Below are positions 48,101-62,224 of a DNA stretch of 64,000 nt, in pieces. Both the position numbers and the translations under genes were made by a program. This DNA is from Certhia americana (Eukaryota; Chordata; Aves; Passeriformes; Certhiidae). Under the pieces are notes generated by a model. It ran no database searches and was not told the DNA's origin. It saw nothing but the letters and a program-made list of their open reading frames with translations. Each line of letters opens with the position of its first letter. Position 1 is the stretch's first letter. The stretch spans positions 33,621,374 through 33,685,373 of the forward strand of contig CM031878.1 in the NCBI GenBank assembly GCA_018697195.1, written 5' to 3'.

Positions 48101-50822
48101 ATCTGTTCACTTTTTCTGGAATCCTGGCAGTGGACAAACTGAGTGGACACATAGTGGGGGGAAAAAGAAGAAGAAAAATCCCCAGTATGGCTTTTTACTA
48201 GATTTAGATATTAACTTGCCAGAGGAAGTAAAAGGCAGCAAATATCACAGGGTTGTTGATTTCAGTGTAACTTTATCCAAATTCCCTACTACAGCAAGTG
48301 TAATGTAAACAAACAGGAAGACAGACCACTTCCTCCAAAGAAACTACATCCAAAAAAATCCCAGGGCACTGCACCAAAAGGCAAGTGAGATGAAGAATAT
48401 ATTCTGCTATACTGAGAAAAATAGAATGAGAAAATTATGTGTAATAAAATTATAAATAGATTGGAACTAGAAAAATAGAAAAAAACTCAACAACCCCCAA
48501 ACAGGAAAACAGGAAGGCTGAAAAAAGGGAGGAATAGAAAAACTAGTAGGAGGTAATGACAGTAAAAAAGCAGGATGTGGTGGAAGAAACTGCTGTAATG
48601 AAGTTTTCACATTTTAAAATGTTATCCATTCTGTCTGTACTCACCCTGTCCACCACAGCAGTGCAGAAGCTTTAAAAATTACTTAATACCATGGGAAACA
48701 GCAAGTTTTGACTGGGAGACCACTGCACGGTTAGGAGACAGTGATTCACACCACAGCTCTGCTGGGCAGGTGCTGCATGCCAGGCTGGTGGTCAGGCTGT
48801 GCTGAGCCACACTGTGCCATGTCACACTGCGACACACACCTTCCTCCACCACAGCCTTTGCATGGTGCTGGAAGAGCCTGTGGGCAGCTCCCACTCAGCA
48901 CTGTCGGTAGAGCCAGCACAGGCACAAGAACAGGGCACAAGAAATTCTGTGGAGAAAGTCTTTCTTTTTTGACAGTAGAAATTATGAATAGAGTTGCTTT
49001 CTTGTTAGGAAATCCTGCAACAGCTTGGATGACTGTCAGGAATGATTCGCTTGCTCTCTGTCATAAATAGGTCTGTGGAGTATCTTGCTAAGAATACCAT
49101 TTTGAGTGTTTTTTCTTATGGAGATGGCAATAAACCTGCACCTCCAGGACAAAACCAGAAGCTCTAAATGAAAATCACTTTAAGGAACTAAAATCAGCAC
49201 ATAGTTAAAAAACTAAAATATAATAAAGCTAAAATCTTACCACTAATCTCCCCAGAACTTCTTACACAATCTCTTCTCACATACAAAGTAGTATGTATGC
49301 ATTCAGTATAAATTACATCAGGCAGTGGCAAAAAATTTGGCAGTAAATGGAAATAAAATCCCTTTTTTTTACAGGCACCAAGGTCTTCTCCTCCCTGGAA
49401 AGTCAAATTTCTAGTTTACCTAAAGTGGAACAACTATTTAGAAAAAACTTTATTTGTGGAAAATTAATTCAGAGTAATAATGCCTTTTTACTTTTTAGAA
49501 TCTAAATCTGAAACAAGCCCATCCACATTGACTTCTACTAAACAAAGAAGTCTGAGATAGCTCCACAAGCAGATTAGCACAGATCAGGATGCTCATTTCC
49601 ATCTGAAAGTTGAAAGAACAGGAAGTTAAGCATCACACCTCAATCATCTTCAACAATGATATATCTCTTGCACAAAGTCATATCCTAGTATTTTCTCACA
49701 AGTCATCCAATATCCTAACCATAACAGGAAGTCCTCTGGTCTGTTCACCTGGTCTGTTCTTTGGGCCTAAAAGTAAAAAAAATTGAGTTTTGGGGGTTGT
49801 TACTACCAGACACCTAAGAACACTTTTCTTCATTTGGGAGTACATGCCCTGCTTACTACAGCAATTTATGAGATGCTGTAATCCAGACGTTTTTGTCAAG
49901 AGACGTACAGGCACTACAACTAGTATTAAAATAGATTCCAGATACTTCACATGCAGTAGATGGAGATCAAACTACATTATGTGCTTTATACTGGAAGAAA
50001 ACAATTTTATCCTCTGTAACCTCAGCACAGGGGCGACTTCAAGACGTTACTCCAAGGTTAATGAGTTACAAGAGCACAAAACCAGGCCCAGCAAAGACTT
50101 GAATCAAGTGCAAGAGATCTCGGTCTCAAAATTCCTTCCTATTGCGTACAGATATGGACATGCACTGTCACAGCAAAGCAGGACTGAGGGATAGTCATGG
50201 AGATGGGCAACTCTACCCTACCCTTCCTGCTACTGCTAGTTCTGCAGATTTAGCCTCTAGCTTTGGGCGAGGTGACAGCTTCCCAGCACAATGGTCTTCT
50301 TTTGGCTGCACACAAGTTTGGTGGTGGCCAGTCAGGCACAGTGACCACTGCAGAACACACAGTGGCCTTGTCCCTGGGGGCAGCCAGAGGGGAGAGTGAT
50401 CAGTGGATATCTTGTGCATCCTGCAACTTGAATGAGGCAGGCTGGGGAACTTATACTTTGTATTTTTTCTGCATTGATGTTGAGTTATTCTTGGTGTGAT
50501 ATCTATTAAAAAAAAAAAAAAATGCACGTACCTTCTTAGATTTAAAAATCAGAGAATTCTAGATATCTTGACGATTCGTTTAAGTGTTAAAATATTTTTA
50601 TTCAACAGAAATGGAAAAGATTGAGAGTGGAGATGGATTACAGCCATCTACTGGTGGCAGGCAAGTCAAACCACCAAACATATTTTAATTTGTATATCAC
50701 AATGTTATCTTTCCTCTGCTAGGCTGCATCTTTAACACTGCCACAAGGATTGCAGAGCTCTCTATTCTTGTCACCACAAGTAAAGATACGTTAAAACCCA
50801 TGGAACATTTCTTTAGAGAGAG
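45188..50822. other. Intergenic sequence, no gene seen
   Basis: Frames up to 134 codons (49790-50194) show no domain. A-rich low complexity lies at 48410-48570, and a 15-A run near 50507-50521 follows unrecognised sequence. GC-richer patches at 48740-48930 and 50240-50400 are unexplained. Confidence 0.45.
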
Positions 50823-50854
50823 TGACTGACTGACTGACTGACTGACTGACTGAC
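50823..50854. repeat. (TGAC)8 microsatellite
   Basis: Eight perfect TGAC units. Confidence 0.97.
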
Positions 50855-52679
50855 TTCAACAGAGGCAATTAAGATCTGTCTTATTTACCAGGAAATCTTC
50901 AAACAGAAGCCTTTTAGCTAACAGGAACCAGCTGCCATCTCACTATTCTTTCACCACTAAAATTTTCTCCAATTCCTCCATTTTATCTTTTTCCTAATTT
51001 TTCTAGGATCATGTAGCATCACATGTGTACATGTGCAATTTTTGCAATGTCAACCATTTACAAAAATTAAAAATTAGGTGTTTAAATATATAATAGTACG
51101 TTATTTTCATCACACACTTAAAAAAATGAATATAGTCTTATGCCTTCATTCAGTATAGAACGGCACAGCAATCCATGTGTTTAGTTAGACACACACCTGT
51201 GCAAACATGTACACAAAGTAAAGAGCAGGCACAATGCCTCGGCAACAAAGAGAGGTTTCATTGCACTGTGTAAGACATCATTTATCAAATGCCAGAGATG
51301 GTCACACTATTGGTTAACAAATCCTCAGAAGAACAAAATAACAGGAAGAAAAGAAAGCTTTTCCCCAATGCCCCCTGCACTGTTTTTTATTTCATATGCC
51401 ATATTTGATTTCACATACAAGATTGACAGAAGAGTGCTGTGTGCCTAAGTTTCTCCCATACACTTTTCAGGGAAGAGAACATATGAATTTGAATGCTCAA
51501 AGCCTGAAAAGGACATTTGTAGGTGAATATATGTTCACAGAGCAGACATTCAAGCTTGCATATTAAGGAAGTCCAGATATGTCGATGTAAAAGAAAATCT
51601 CCTTTAGCCCAATCCATCAGGGATTTACTTGTCTCACCTGTATCTGGATCCTCACTCAAGCAACAGATAAGTATTGAGCAGCTCAAAACCAGGTAGTTTT
51701 GGGTAGAAACTGAGTAGCAGGTTGTATTTTTGAGGCCAGGTTGTAGAAACAAACAAATGGCTGTTAAGGGATCATCCAACAACAAGGTGTCTGAATCTTG
51801 CTTTACCTATGCACATCATTTAATGGCTCTAATTCAAGGTTAAACTGACAGTCCTCAGAGGAAATACCATCCTAAACCCACAAACATGCCAAGCCCTTTT
51901 CCCCTAGCTCACTTTGAATCAGTGTCTTCCAGTTCAAACATGTTTTCCATTCACATTTCTTCAGTCATCCGTTTATTAGCCTTTTTCTGGACACAGGAAC
52001 AAGCTGTCTGGAACAAACTGGTCTCGGACACCATCTCATCTGTCACCTCATCAGGACTGTTAAGTCCACCTGTAATGTATTTTTGCCTTCAAAAGTCACA
52101 GCAGTTGACCGTAAGGTGGTGCACAAGAGGACTTTAGGCCAGCCTAGATGCTACAGGTAATTTTAACTCTACTTGCTTTAACTGGTCTTAAGCTTTGCAT
52201 CTTCCTTTGTCTTTACATACTAGCAGCCTCAGAGAGCACTATGTAGCTTAATTTCATTTTTCACTTAGTTGAACATTTGCTTATTTCCTGCTCCCTTTCT
52301 TTCCCCATCTGGTAATAAATGATGGGAAGTCCTGTCAGCAGTTGCAATACCTTTGGGAAGTTTGATGTCTATAATTTGTGTCATGTATATTACCCATTTG
52401 TAATTTGTTATGATGACTGATGACTTGTTGAAAGACCTTCTAAGGCTCAATATTAACTCTAGCACTTACAGGAAAACAGGCTGAACAGAATAAGGATTCA
52501 TCCCATCTCCCATGCAGGTATATAAAGTAATCCAAATCTTATTTATAAATCCAGAGTAAAGAAAGATGCCTTCAGATGTTTTCTACAAGGAATAAAATCA
52601 ATAACTTGACTAATTCTAGCTGGGTAGCAGTACTTTGTATTCTTCAGGCTTTGTTCCATTCATAAACTGAAAGAATTAC
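50855..52679. other. Intergenic sequence, no gene seen
   Basis: No exon or named repeat recognised. The longest frame is 124 codons (51411-51785, minus), without a known domain. Confidence 0.45.
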
Positions 52680-53275
52680 TGTGCTGGTTTTGGTTGGGTA
52701 GAGTTAATTTTCTTCCCAGAGGCAGGTATGGGGCTGTGTTTTGGATTTATGCTGAACACAAGAGTTGATAATATAGAGATATTTATGTTATTGCTGAGCA
52801 GGACTTACACACAGCTAAGGCCTTTGCTAATTTTTGTACTCCATGCTGCTGAGGAAGCTCAGGGTGCCTGGCAGGCTGGGAAGAGACACAGCCAGGAGAG
52901 GTGACCCAAGCTGACTACAGGGATATTCCAGATGATACGACATCATGCTCAGGATATAAAGTGGAGGAAAGAAGGTGGAAGAGGGGTATGTTGGGACTGA
53001 TGGCATTTGTCTTCCCAAGTCACTGTTACATGTGATGGGCCCTGCTGTCCTGGGGATGGCTGAACACCTGCCTGCCCATGGGGGGGGGGGGGGGGGCTGA
53101 ATTAATTGTTTTGCCTGACCTGTGTGTGTCTTTTGCTTTCCCTGTCAAACTCTTTTTATCTCAACACGTAAGTTCTCTATCTTCTACTCTTCCAATTCGC
53201 TCCCCAGTCCTGCTGGTGGGGAATGAGCGAGTGGCTGTGTGGAGCTTGGCTGTTGACTGGGGTTAAACCATGACA
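52680..53275 (+). mobile_element. ERV solo LTR, near full length
   Basis: It starts TGTGCTGGTTTTGG and ends TAAACCATGACA, giving TG...CA ends. Near-matching 5-bp flanks (ATTAC before, ATTAT after) fit a retroviral target duplication with one change. U3 contains tgtgttttggatttatgctg. A TATA-like ATATAAAG is near 52956. The R/U5 segment runs through cctgctgtcctggggatggc and ggctgaacacctgcctgccc. No viral genes adjoin it, so it is a recombined solo LTR. Older copies of the family are at 18085-18615 and 61929-62620. Confidence 0.9.
53080..53096. repeat. Run of 17 G inside the LTR
   Basis: Seventeen consecutive G follow CTGCCCAT. Related LTR copies lack this run (the 18.4 kb copy has gttcaagggaag there). 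Confidence 0.9.
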
Positions 53276-53429
53276 ATTATCCACACAGCAAAAGAAAAAG
53301 ACAAAAAAACCAAGAGAAGTCAGAACTTAAGGTGACAGAAAATAAGAATTAATATTAAAGAATAATATAAATATTAAAGAATTAAGTAAATTAAAAAAAA
53401 AAAAAAATCAAGGGCAACCATGAAGAAAG

Positions 53430-53689
53430 GTCACGTAGTGGTGGGTAGGAAGTAATGGCTTTAAACTGAAAGATAGTAGATACAGTTCAGGTATTAGGAA
53501 AAAACTCATCACTATGAGGTTGGTGAAGCACAGATACAAGTTGCCCAGAGATGTTGTGGATCCCCACCTCTGAAAGTGTTCAAGGCAGGTTGGATGCACT
53601 GAGCAACCTGGTCTAGTGTTCCTGTGGGTAGGAAGTAGATGATCTTTAAGGTCCCTTATAACCCAAACCATTCTGTGATTCTATGATAT
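53430..53689 (+). mobile_element. CR1 LINE 3' end
   Basis: This is the typical sense CR1 tail: ggtggaggttggtgaagcac-like block, gttgcccagagatgttgtgg, gatgatctttaaggtccctt, acccaaaccattctgtgatt and ctatgat. It is strongly 5'-truncated. Confidence 0.92.
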
Positions 53690-56600
53690 GTGGACATTTG
53701 TGAACTAAGCCAAATCTGAGGTAAATAATTCTTGCTTTGTTTTAAATTTTTTTTAGACTTTGCATCTGGAATATTATCAAATCATCAGTAGATCAGGACA
53801 ATTTCTTTATAGTATGAAAAGGTCTTGGTAAAGCAGTGTTCAAAAAGAGCAAAATGTGGTTCTCTTTCCATCAAGTTTTCCATGAGGCATCTGACTGTTA
53901 CATAGCACTTTACAAGATTTATCCCAGATCTGTCTATTGAAATCAATCCCATGCTATTTCCTTTTGCTGTTAGTGGTTTCATTGTAAACAGAACCTACCT
54001 CTGTAGGAGTACTTCCTGTTGTACTCTGTGATGTACAACTACAGTGCTGGTATTCCCATATGCAGAAAAGGACCTGTCCTACATTTAATGAAATTAACGA
54101 AAGCTGAGAAATAATTATTTTTCTTTGCTGGACATTTGGTTACTAATTCAGTCCACAAACCATGAAGTGTGTTTAAGGCTCATAGGAGAATAGACATCAG
54201 AAAAGAAATTAATTTATATTAAAATTTTTAAAAGTTTAGACCGATTGTCAGGACAGATAAGGTTATGAAAAAGAAGCAAAAACTGTTTGGTAAGCTACAA
54301 ACCAAGAGTCATCAGGAAATTCCAGATCCACAGATGTTCTATGACTGCAGGAAGGGTCACTATTTTCTTTACATCCTTTTAGCTTTAAAAGGGATGTTGT
54401 AGCTTTTTACATTTATTAACTAACATTTACATTTCACTTTTTAAGCAGTGGGGAAATGCTACAGAAATGTGTATACCTTCTTAAATATTTTATTGATCTG
54501 ATTTCTTACAGAGCACCATGTCTTTCTAGGATAATTTTTTTCAGATGCATATTTCTATGAACAATGAATTTACTTTAACAATAAACTCAATCTCAGGACT
54601 AACCATCTGTAATAGGTCATGTCACTCCTTAGTAACTTCACTGGCTTCAGTCCTTCTGCTGAAGGCTTCAGTGTTTCTGAATGCTGCTAAACATGCTGAC
54701 TGCAGAAAAAACCAACAGGATATTTATATTGAGCCAGGTGTTAAAGTTTAAGCCACTGTACGTTACTTTATTGTCCTGATTACAAGCTAGTTCCTTTTCT
54801 GTACACAAAAGAAAAACAAAAGCAACTCCTGCCTCAAATATTCACTCAACAGTAGCACTTCAGCCACAAAACCATCAAATTGGTGATAATCTTGGAAGTC
54901 TTTTCCAAGTGAAATGATCCTGTTATCTGTGAAATGACCCTTGGCTATCTAACCCTCTCCAGCTGTCCAGAAAGCTGCAGGGCCATGGCACAAACCTGCT
55001 TGCTCTGAGGCTTGTTCCAGCACTCCTACTGCCACTGCTTCCACAGCTGCTGCCATTGCCACATCACTTCCCACTCCATCCTCAGCAGGGGCAGCAACAC
55101 AACACCAGTAGCACTGGTGGTGCCAGCAACAAGAAGGAAATCATGGACAACAGCAGAGCTGAGGATTAGAGCAGCAGCAGGGGTGCCCAGAGAGAAATAA
55201 AACTGAACATAAATGTGAAATAAAATGCTATTTAAATAAGCTTATAATCAGAATAACATAGGCACCATCCAGCAAGCAGCAAATAGGCTCTAAAATTAAT
55301 TGTGCACAACATAATATACTACAGTAGTCATTTTAAGTACACTTGTTTATAGCAAATGGAAACTATTTCTGTCACAGCTTTAGTAAACAAGAGGCAGTCA
55401 TGGTGCCCTTCAAGGATGAGAATGTGTCATGGACCATCCCAGTTCTCATTTGCTTGCTGACACACTGGGCTTGTTGAAGTTTTTGTGCCTAAATGTGATC
55501 TTTTTTTTTGTACATTTAAAAAAAAATCCCACCTTTGTTTCTGCAGAAACTCTCCTGGATACCTAGATTTTACTTCTAGGTTTAAGCTATAGGCTGTCCA
55601 TTATTTTGTCAGGTATATTCTCAATGAACTCTAACTGTCTGGAGGAAAAATACATATTTATGATGCACTGTTTCCCCTACAGTCATAGCAAAGATGGGCA
55701 GCAATTGTATTCTTAATCATTTTGGCATCCTACCCATCTGTACTTACATACAGCGCCGTGTCATGCTAGGCTGTTCAGGGCACAGCATACTAATATCTGC
55801 TGTGATTGGGAACCCTTCAAGGAAACAGGAGAGCCAACCTAATAGCCAGTACTGTTTGAATGTGAGAAATAACACCCAACTTTCTGCTCTGGTTTTGGTG
55901 GAGTACAAGTTCTCCACAGCCAAACCCCTCAGGATGAAAAACAACCATTGACTTTACAGCAAGCTTCCTGAATTAATATGGGCAGCCCTGAGGAAATGCT
56001 TATCACATTGACTGAATTCTCATTATTGTCTGTTTGCATGGAATAGAACGGTTTTTGCATCTCTCCTTTTGAATATATTTAACATTTGTAAATACCTTGG
56101 CTCTCCCAAGTCTGAGACTCTAGCCCAGACAGCTCACTTCATCCATCCAAAGGGAATTCACTGATGTAAAGGGCGTCTCAACTAACTATGACATGATCCT
56201 AAAGTCTCTTCTGTTCACTTCAATCTGGAAATGAGGATTCAAAGTAAAGCAATTACATAGGCCTGACTAAAATGACACAGACTTTCCTCTTGTCTAGATG
56301 AATGTGAACAAGAGTAAAACTGGAGGAAAAAAACAGTTCTGTTGAAAAGTCCTGAGCACATACCCATGGAAACTTTTTAAGAGGCTAATAAATAAGACCA
56401 TCTGAGTGAAAGAGTCTTTTATGCTCAGCTTGAGACTGCAGAGGGTGAAACTGATACCCAGCCAAATTAATATCAGGCACTCTCAGCAGAACTGAACTCT
56501 CTCATTTAGTAGTTGTTACTACTGTTCTGAAGTAAAAATTTCAGCTAGTGTGTGATTAATACTGCATATTGATTTGGTAAGAGCATAGTGAAAAAGGATT

Positions 56601-59029
56601 TAAAAGGTAATTATATCTGCCAGCTTGAAGAGCTACTTTTCACATTTGATGAACAGAACAGCAAACAGAAGACAGAAGTCTCTGAAGAGAAAGCCAGCTA
56701 ATGTGTGGAAATGTATACATACCGAGAATGTCTGGAGGCAGGTATTGAGATAAGTAAGTCAGCCTTTATGCAAGTGAGCAGCAGCAGTCAGAGGGCTCAC
56801 CCTCCTGCCACGGCCTCCAACGCAAGGCACTCACCTTTTAAAATATTGCTGATTGTTAAAACCAAATTGATAGTACATAACAATGTGAAGATATCAGTAC
56901 TTTGCCAACAAGTGGCATCTTCTCTCTGTGTGTCCCATCTTACACTGGCCAGTACTTAGAAAAGATATCATCTGTGAATGTGAAGAAACCCCAGACTAGA
57001 TTGTTTAATTCTGTTTTCACACTGCTGTTACCCCATTTACAGTAAAGAACAAAACTACACATGTAACTTTCTAAAAATTATATACTAAAATTCACGCAGA
57101 TCCATTTAACCTTCAAAAGATGTTAGCTGACCCCTCCATCACTACTGAAGTTATGACTAGTGTGCCTACAAATTAAATTTAATTTGTATTTGGTCAAAGT
57201 CACAAAAAAACCCCCAAACAACCCAGAACTGCAGATGTAGTAAACTTAACACACAAAGCAAAGCTTCATCCAAGCATTCATAAAAAGAGCTTCTACTCAC
57301 CAGTATAAGTGTTCATATTTTAGGAAATGGGAGAGGAGGTTAGGTGGTTGTTTTTAGCTGCACACTGTTGCATTGAATCATTCTGAAAAGCTTTTGTCAA
57401 GGTGAGTGTACAGATACTAACTTGCACTACTTATCAAGTACTCCCCACCTACCAGTAGTAGAAATGCTAGCAAAACACTTTAGGGCATATTAGCTCTTCT
57501 ACTAACAATAATAACAAATTACTCCTCCCATCTTTGAAACAGAGGATTATTAATTAGAAAAAATGAGCAATGGAACATGGTGCTGTGTTGGTGATCATCA
57601 AAGGCAGGCATAGCTGCTTATAAATGCAATAAAGCATATTGCTAACAAAAATTGCAAGCTTTTTAATTACATCCTTCCATTCCTTGACTTTACTTTTTAC
57701 CTGAACTCTCCCACGTTGTTAAAATGCTGCCTTAAGGAAAACAGAGAGAGGAATCCATCCTCCTGAAAGTCCAAGACCAAGGCAAGGGAACAGGCTTTCT
57801 AGTTTGTACAGTCTTGTAGGATTTTCATACAGTCACATTTTTAAGGTCTTGGCTTAAGTTGTGCTATGCCATTTGTTATGGCACTACAGACCTACTTACC
57901 ACACAAAGATTTTTAAGAATAATACCTAATGCTTATCAAACACTGAGGCCTTCACAGGCTGAATATTGCCAGTGGGTTTGGGGATCTACTTCCCCAAACC
58001 CTCCTCTCCCCAGAAGAGAAGTAAAAAAACCCAACATTAAAGGACATTTAATAGAAAGGGTAAGGAAGTAAAAGTGAAAGTAATACACTAAATAACTGGA
58101 CAACAATGTAGCCAGTATTGGGATGTGAGACTTCTGAAACTGAGAGAGTCTCACTGGGGAAGAACAGAAAAACCTGCAATCAGACTTTCCCTGGGGGATT
58201 TATATACCTGTAGAAATTGAGCCAAATAGTTTAAATTCAACACTGTTTCCAGTAGCTACCACAGATTTGTTACTTACTGCATTTTCCCCACCTTATAATG
58301 ACCTGCTTGTCCCAGGCAGAAATACAGTTCAGCAAAACTTCAAACTTACAGGAGCTTGGTTACTTTTATTAAGTATTTCCTGAGCTAAATCAAATTTTAT
58401 AGCTACTGGGTAATGTCTCAAATGAAGGTGTATAAGAAACTCTCAGAATTAAATCCTGCAATAATATTTTTACTAGGTAGCAGACTATTTGTATCATCCA
58501 GACCAGTTCAGAACTAGTTTCTATCTAGTAGCAGTTTTCTCCTTAAGGAGCATTGCAATAAAAGGTAAAACAGTCTTTCCCAGATTTCACTGCAGTTAGG
58601 ATAGACTATTGCATTGTTAATAGAGCAGCCAGAGAATGTAGGTGTGTAAGCATACTGGCCCTAGGCTGTTGTTTTACCTATGCAAATACTTACAACCTAC
58701 TGCATACAGTCTCAGAAATGCAGAACAGGAAGAAGGCTAATAATACAGAAGGCCAGAGAGCTGGAAGGGTGTGCAGTGGGACGGCAGCAGCAGGACAGTG
58801 TACGGCCAGAGGCAGGACTGAGTCTGGCAGCTGCTAAAGAGCTGTTCAGATCAAATGTTCTGTACTCTAAACAACAGCCTCTGAAGGCTATCTTGGGAAG
58901 CAGAAATTGCCCAAGCCTGGTATATGTGAACCAATGGTGAGGGAAAGGCATCTGCTGCCATAAGCTGTGAGCAAAGTAAGTTAGGCTTCTGCCTTTCTGA
59001 ATTCATGCCTGTGAGAAGCTGACCTGGAA
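53690..59029. other. Intergenic sequence, no gene seen
   Basis: AT-rich sequence. Bases 54950-55200 are GC-richer with GCAGCAG/CACTGC words and may be an old repeat. I see no exon of the neighbouring mammalian-synteny gene PRUNE2. Confidence 0.45.
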
Positions 59030-59350
59030 CAGAGGCTAGATGTTAAAGGAATAAAGCAGGCATTCATTGAAAGGCCTTTAAAGGATACATCCTGGGCAGC
59101 ACAAGAGCCCGGTCATGGCTACACCCAAGATGGATCCTGGTCACAAGCTTTATAAGTTTTGTTCCATTTATATAGTGGGGTTAATTGTCCAGTTACAGTA
59201 TCAGGTTATGAAGTACCATCCTCCTGGTTTGCTGCCTTCAATTCGCTGTTGTTTATGCTTTTTGGGCCTGAGGCTGTAACAGTGTCCTTGGTTCTCAGGC
59301 TGGAAAAGGATTGTTTTGTCTAACTAAACCGTGAAGAGAATTTGCAAACA
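59030..59350. mobile_element. Probable ERV LTR fragment
   Basis: Blocks such as aaaggaataaagcaggcatt, acatcctgggcagcacaaga, cacccaagatggatcctggt and cagtgtccttggttctcagg look like an avian LTR family present in songbirds. Boundaries and strand are not clear. Confidence 0.5.
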
Positions 59351-61234
59351 CTTTATATGAAATTCAGAGTCCCACACCAAGGCAGCACAGAATATGAGAA
59401 ATATGAAAGCTAAAACTTAACATGTCAGAGCCACTGCATGGTCTTGAGGGAGAATTCTTAAGAACAGGAAAAAAACCATTCCCATAAATAGATGTATTTA
59501 CTTTTAAACTGTTATATGGCTCTATGTGAAGAAGCTAACAGAAACAGACATGGTTAGGTTTCCTTTTTCTTGTTAGTATACTCAGAAAAATCTCAGCTTC
59601 TCAACCTTGATCACCAAATGACTAATTTTTATTTTTGATTTCCCATGTGCACCCAGTTTCTAATTCTTGAGTGATATTGGAACAGCTGACAGAAATGTCC
59701 CTCTGACAAATCAGTCTACTGATGACTGCAGCAGTTGATGACCACTGCATTTAAACACTTGTGTTTCCCAAGCAGATGTGCTGAACAGGCACCCTGTAAC
59801 ATGTGCATGTTCAAAAGAATGTGCAGTCAAAGTTTGTTCAACTTCTTGGATAGAGTTTATTAAATATTAAAAAACACTGGCGAATTTCTATGTTATTTGT
59901 ATCAATATCAATTATTCATGTATCAATATCAATTATTAATATATTCTTATCAATATTGATGTTTTAATAATCTGGAGTTTTCTAAATACATTAAAATGTT
60001 TTTAAGTTGTCCCCTTTTTTTATGAAGCAATTAGACTTGTTTGCTTTCTCCTCTTTCTTTTCTATCAGGTGTTGTCAGGGATACTTGTGTTGACTTCCTT
60101 ATTTGTGTTTCTTTAATAAAGACAGAATGTCCAGGCAAGAACATCCAGCAAGCTCAGTAATTTGCAAAACCAAAATCCTAGCTGAAAGCAGCACGATGTA
60201 ACTCAAGATTTTCTCTTACATACATTTGCACATCTCTATTAGTCTTCACCAGTAACTCTGACGGGCTGTCACACATCTGCTCCTCCACGCAGGCCACAAG
60301 GATTAGTGGAATGACAAATCAAGCTGGCTCAACGTGTTGCCAGGTATGGAGCATGTTCCTTATGGCCTCCATGATGGAAGACACCTATCACAGAGGAAGC
60401 TCTGAGCACTTATAAAAGCTGAGTGGCCTCCATGCTTCTCCTCCAGTGAGAAAGGAAGAGGTGCTGGAACCATATGGGCACCTCCTGGACTTCAGATCTG
60501 GATGTATGGAAGTTCAAAGCAAACAGGCAGACCCTCCAAAGGCTTTTTTTCCCCCTGAATTTGCAAAATTTTCCTACAATTCACACTAAGAATGAAAAAA
60601 AAGAGATAGCAAGTAGCAGTAAGATGTGCTACCAGATGGTGAATTATCACTGAAATAAAGTTAAAACTAAAAGAACCACAGACTCTGCATTTTTGAAGTG
60701 TAACTGTAGAAATTAATAGATTTATTCTGTTGGGCATAAAAATGGTTGTATCCCTTGGACAGCTGAATTAATATCCAGCACCCCAATAGGCAGCAAAGCA
60801 ACAGATGCAGATCTTTCAAAGCTTGAATGCAGCATAAGACCTTGAATGCAATACAATCTTTTTCAACTCTGGCTTTGCTCATAAATTTATGCAGCTATAC
60901 ATATGCATAATATTTATCATTACGTGTCTACTGTAACACATTATATCACACCTGTCTATCTAGGTGAGTTGTCACCACTGTTTCACAATCTCTGAGCTTC
61001 AGGTAACTAAAGATTCTGAGATTTTGCGCTTCCTTAAGATTCCCACTGCACCACATTTCTACTTCAAGAGAAGGCACTTAAAATAGTGCTGTTTGAATTA
61101 GAAACATGGAAAAACTAAGCCATTCATCAATAGTAATTATTCATTTGAAGTTGGTATAAAGTTAGGAAGCTTATAAATGGAAGAAGTTCTGATGAATGGC
61201 AACAGGGAAGTAAAAACACCTAATATGGATTTAT
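59351..61234. other. Intergenic sequence, no gene seen
   Basis: A 21-bp tandem pair (gtatcaatatcaattatt, 59899-59941) and a TATAAAAG box at 60411 in an otherwise unrecognised segment are the only notable items. Confidence 0.45.
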
Positions 61235-61294
61235 GTATTATTATTATTATTAATAATAATTATTATTAACAATAATAACAACAACAATAACAAC
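61235..61294. repeat. (TTA)n/(AAT)n/(AAC)n microsatellite
   Basis: TTA units turn into TAA/AAT units, then AAC-rich units. The first part is self-complementary. Confidence 0.95.
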
Positions 61295-61928
61295 TTACCA
61301 AGCTAAGCAAACCAGAGAGGAAAAAATCCAGAGCAAGCTATTAGGGATGCAAAAGAGGGTCTCTTCTGGGTTCTATTCAGCATTCACAAAAAAAGCCCAC
61401 TCTTGCTTTCGTCCTGCTCTTTTTCCTAGGCTGTTTCTGCTTGCATGAGAAGAAAATAAGAAAACCAGCTTTGAAGAAAGTGCAGCAGCTGAAGACAGAA
61501 GGGTGTCTAGGCAGCCTCAGATAAGTAATTCTGAGGGCACTTCACCCTTTTACCACACTTTGCCCCTGTCTGATCTGGCACAACAGAGTGGGTTTTGGTC
61601 TGGGCTTTTTTACCCCAGGACTTGCTAGATCTGGCCAGTAAGTTAACAAAATTGGTGACAACATTGTTTCTGTGGGTTCACATCACTAGCCTCATGAATT
61701 TTTACTCCCTTCATATTCTGGTGATTGAGAAAGTGCTCCACAACAGATACTGAACCTGCCTGACAAGCCTCCCATGAACAGAAAATGTCAGAACACCAAC
61801 AGCATCTAGACCAGTGTCTAGCTGCTGAGTGCTCTGTTTAAGGCACAACATTTTAAGTTTAAGACACCTGTATTCAGATTTATCAGGCCAAAATTATGTT
61901 TATTAACAGCAGCCTGGTTTTGATCTGG

Positions 61929-62028
61929 TGTACTGGTTTTAGCTGGAATACAAATTAACTTTTTTCACAGTAGCTTGTATGGTACTGCTTTGGATTTGCA
62001 GCCAAAATGACATTGATAGCAAACAAAT
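61929..62028 (+). mobile_element. ERV LTR, 5' part, interrupted
   Basis: It opens TGTACTGGTTTTAGCTGG, the same start as the 52.7 kb LTR, followed by cacagtagcttgtatggtac. It is cut at about 62028 by an antisense CR1. The LTR resumes at about 62225. Confidence 0.85.
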
Positions 62029-62224
62029 CACAGAACCATAGACTGGCCTGAGTTGGAAGGGAATTTAAAGATCATCTAGTTCCAACCCCCCCCTGCCACG
62101 GACAGGCACACCTTCCACTAGAACAGGGTGCTCAAAGCCCCATCCAATCTGGCCTTAACTAAGGGTGGGGCATCCACAACTTCTTTGGGCAACCTGTTCC
62201 AGTGCCTCACCACCCTCTCAGTAA
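62029..62224 (-). mobile_element. CR1 LINE inserted in the LTR, antisense
   Basis: Its 3' tail is at the low edge (agttggaagggaatttaaag, then atcatctagttccaaccc). The body includes gggcatccacaacttctttg and cagtgcctcaccaccctctc. Truncated to about 200 bp. The reverse frame RHWNRLPKEVVDAPPL is CR1 C-terminal coding sequence. Confidence 0.92.

Noticed and set aside
49790..50194. 134-codon plus-strand frame
   Set aside because: No domain, no promoter or polyadenylation context; likely chance.
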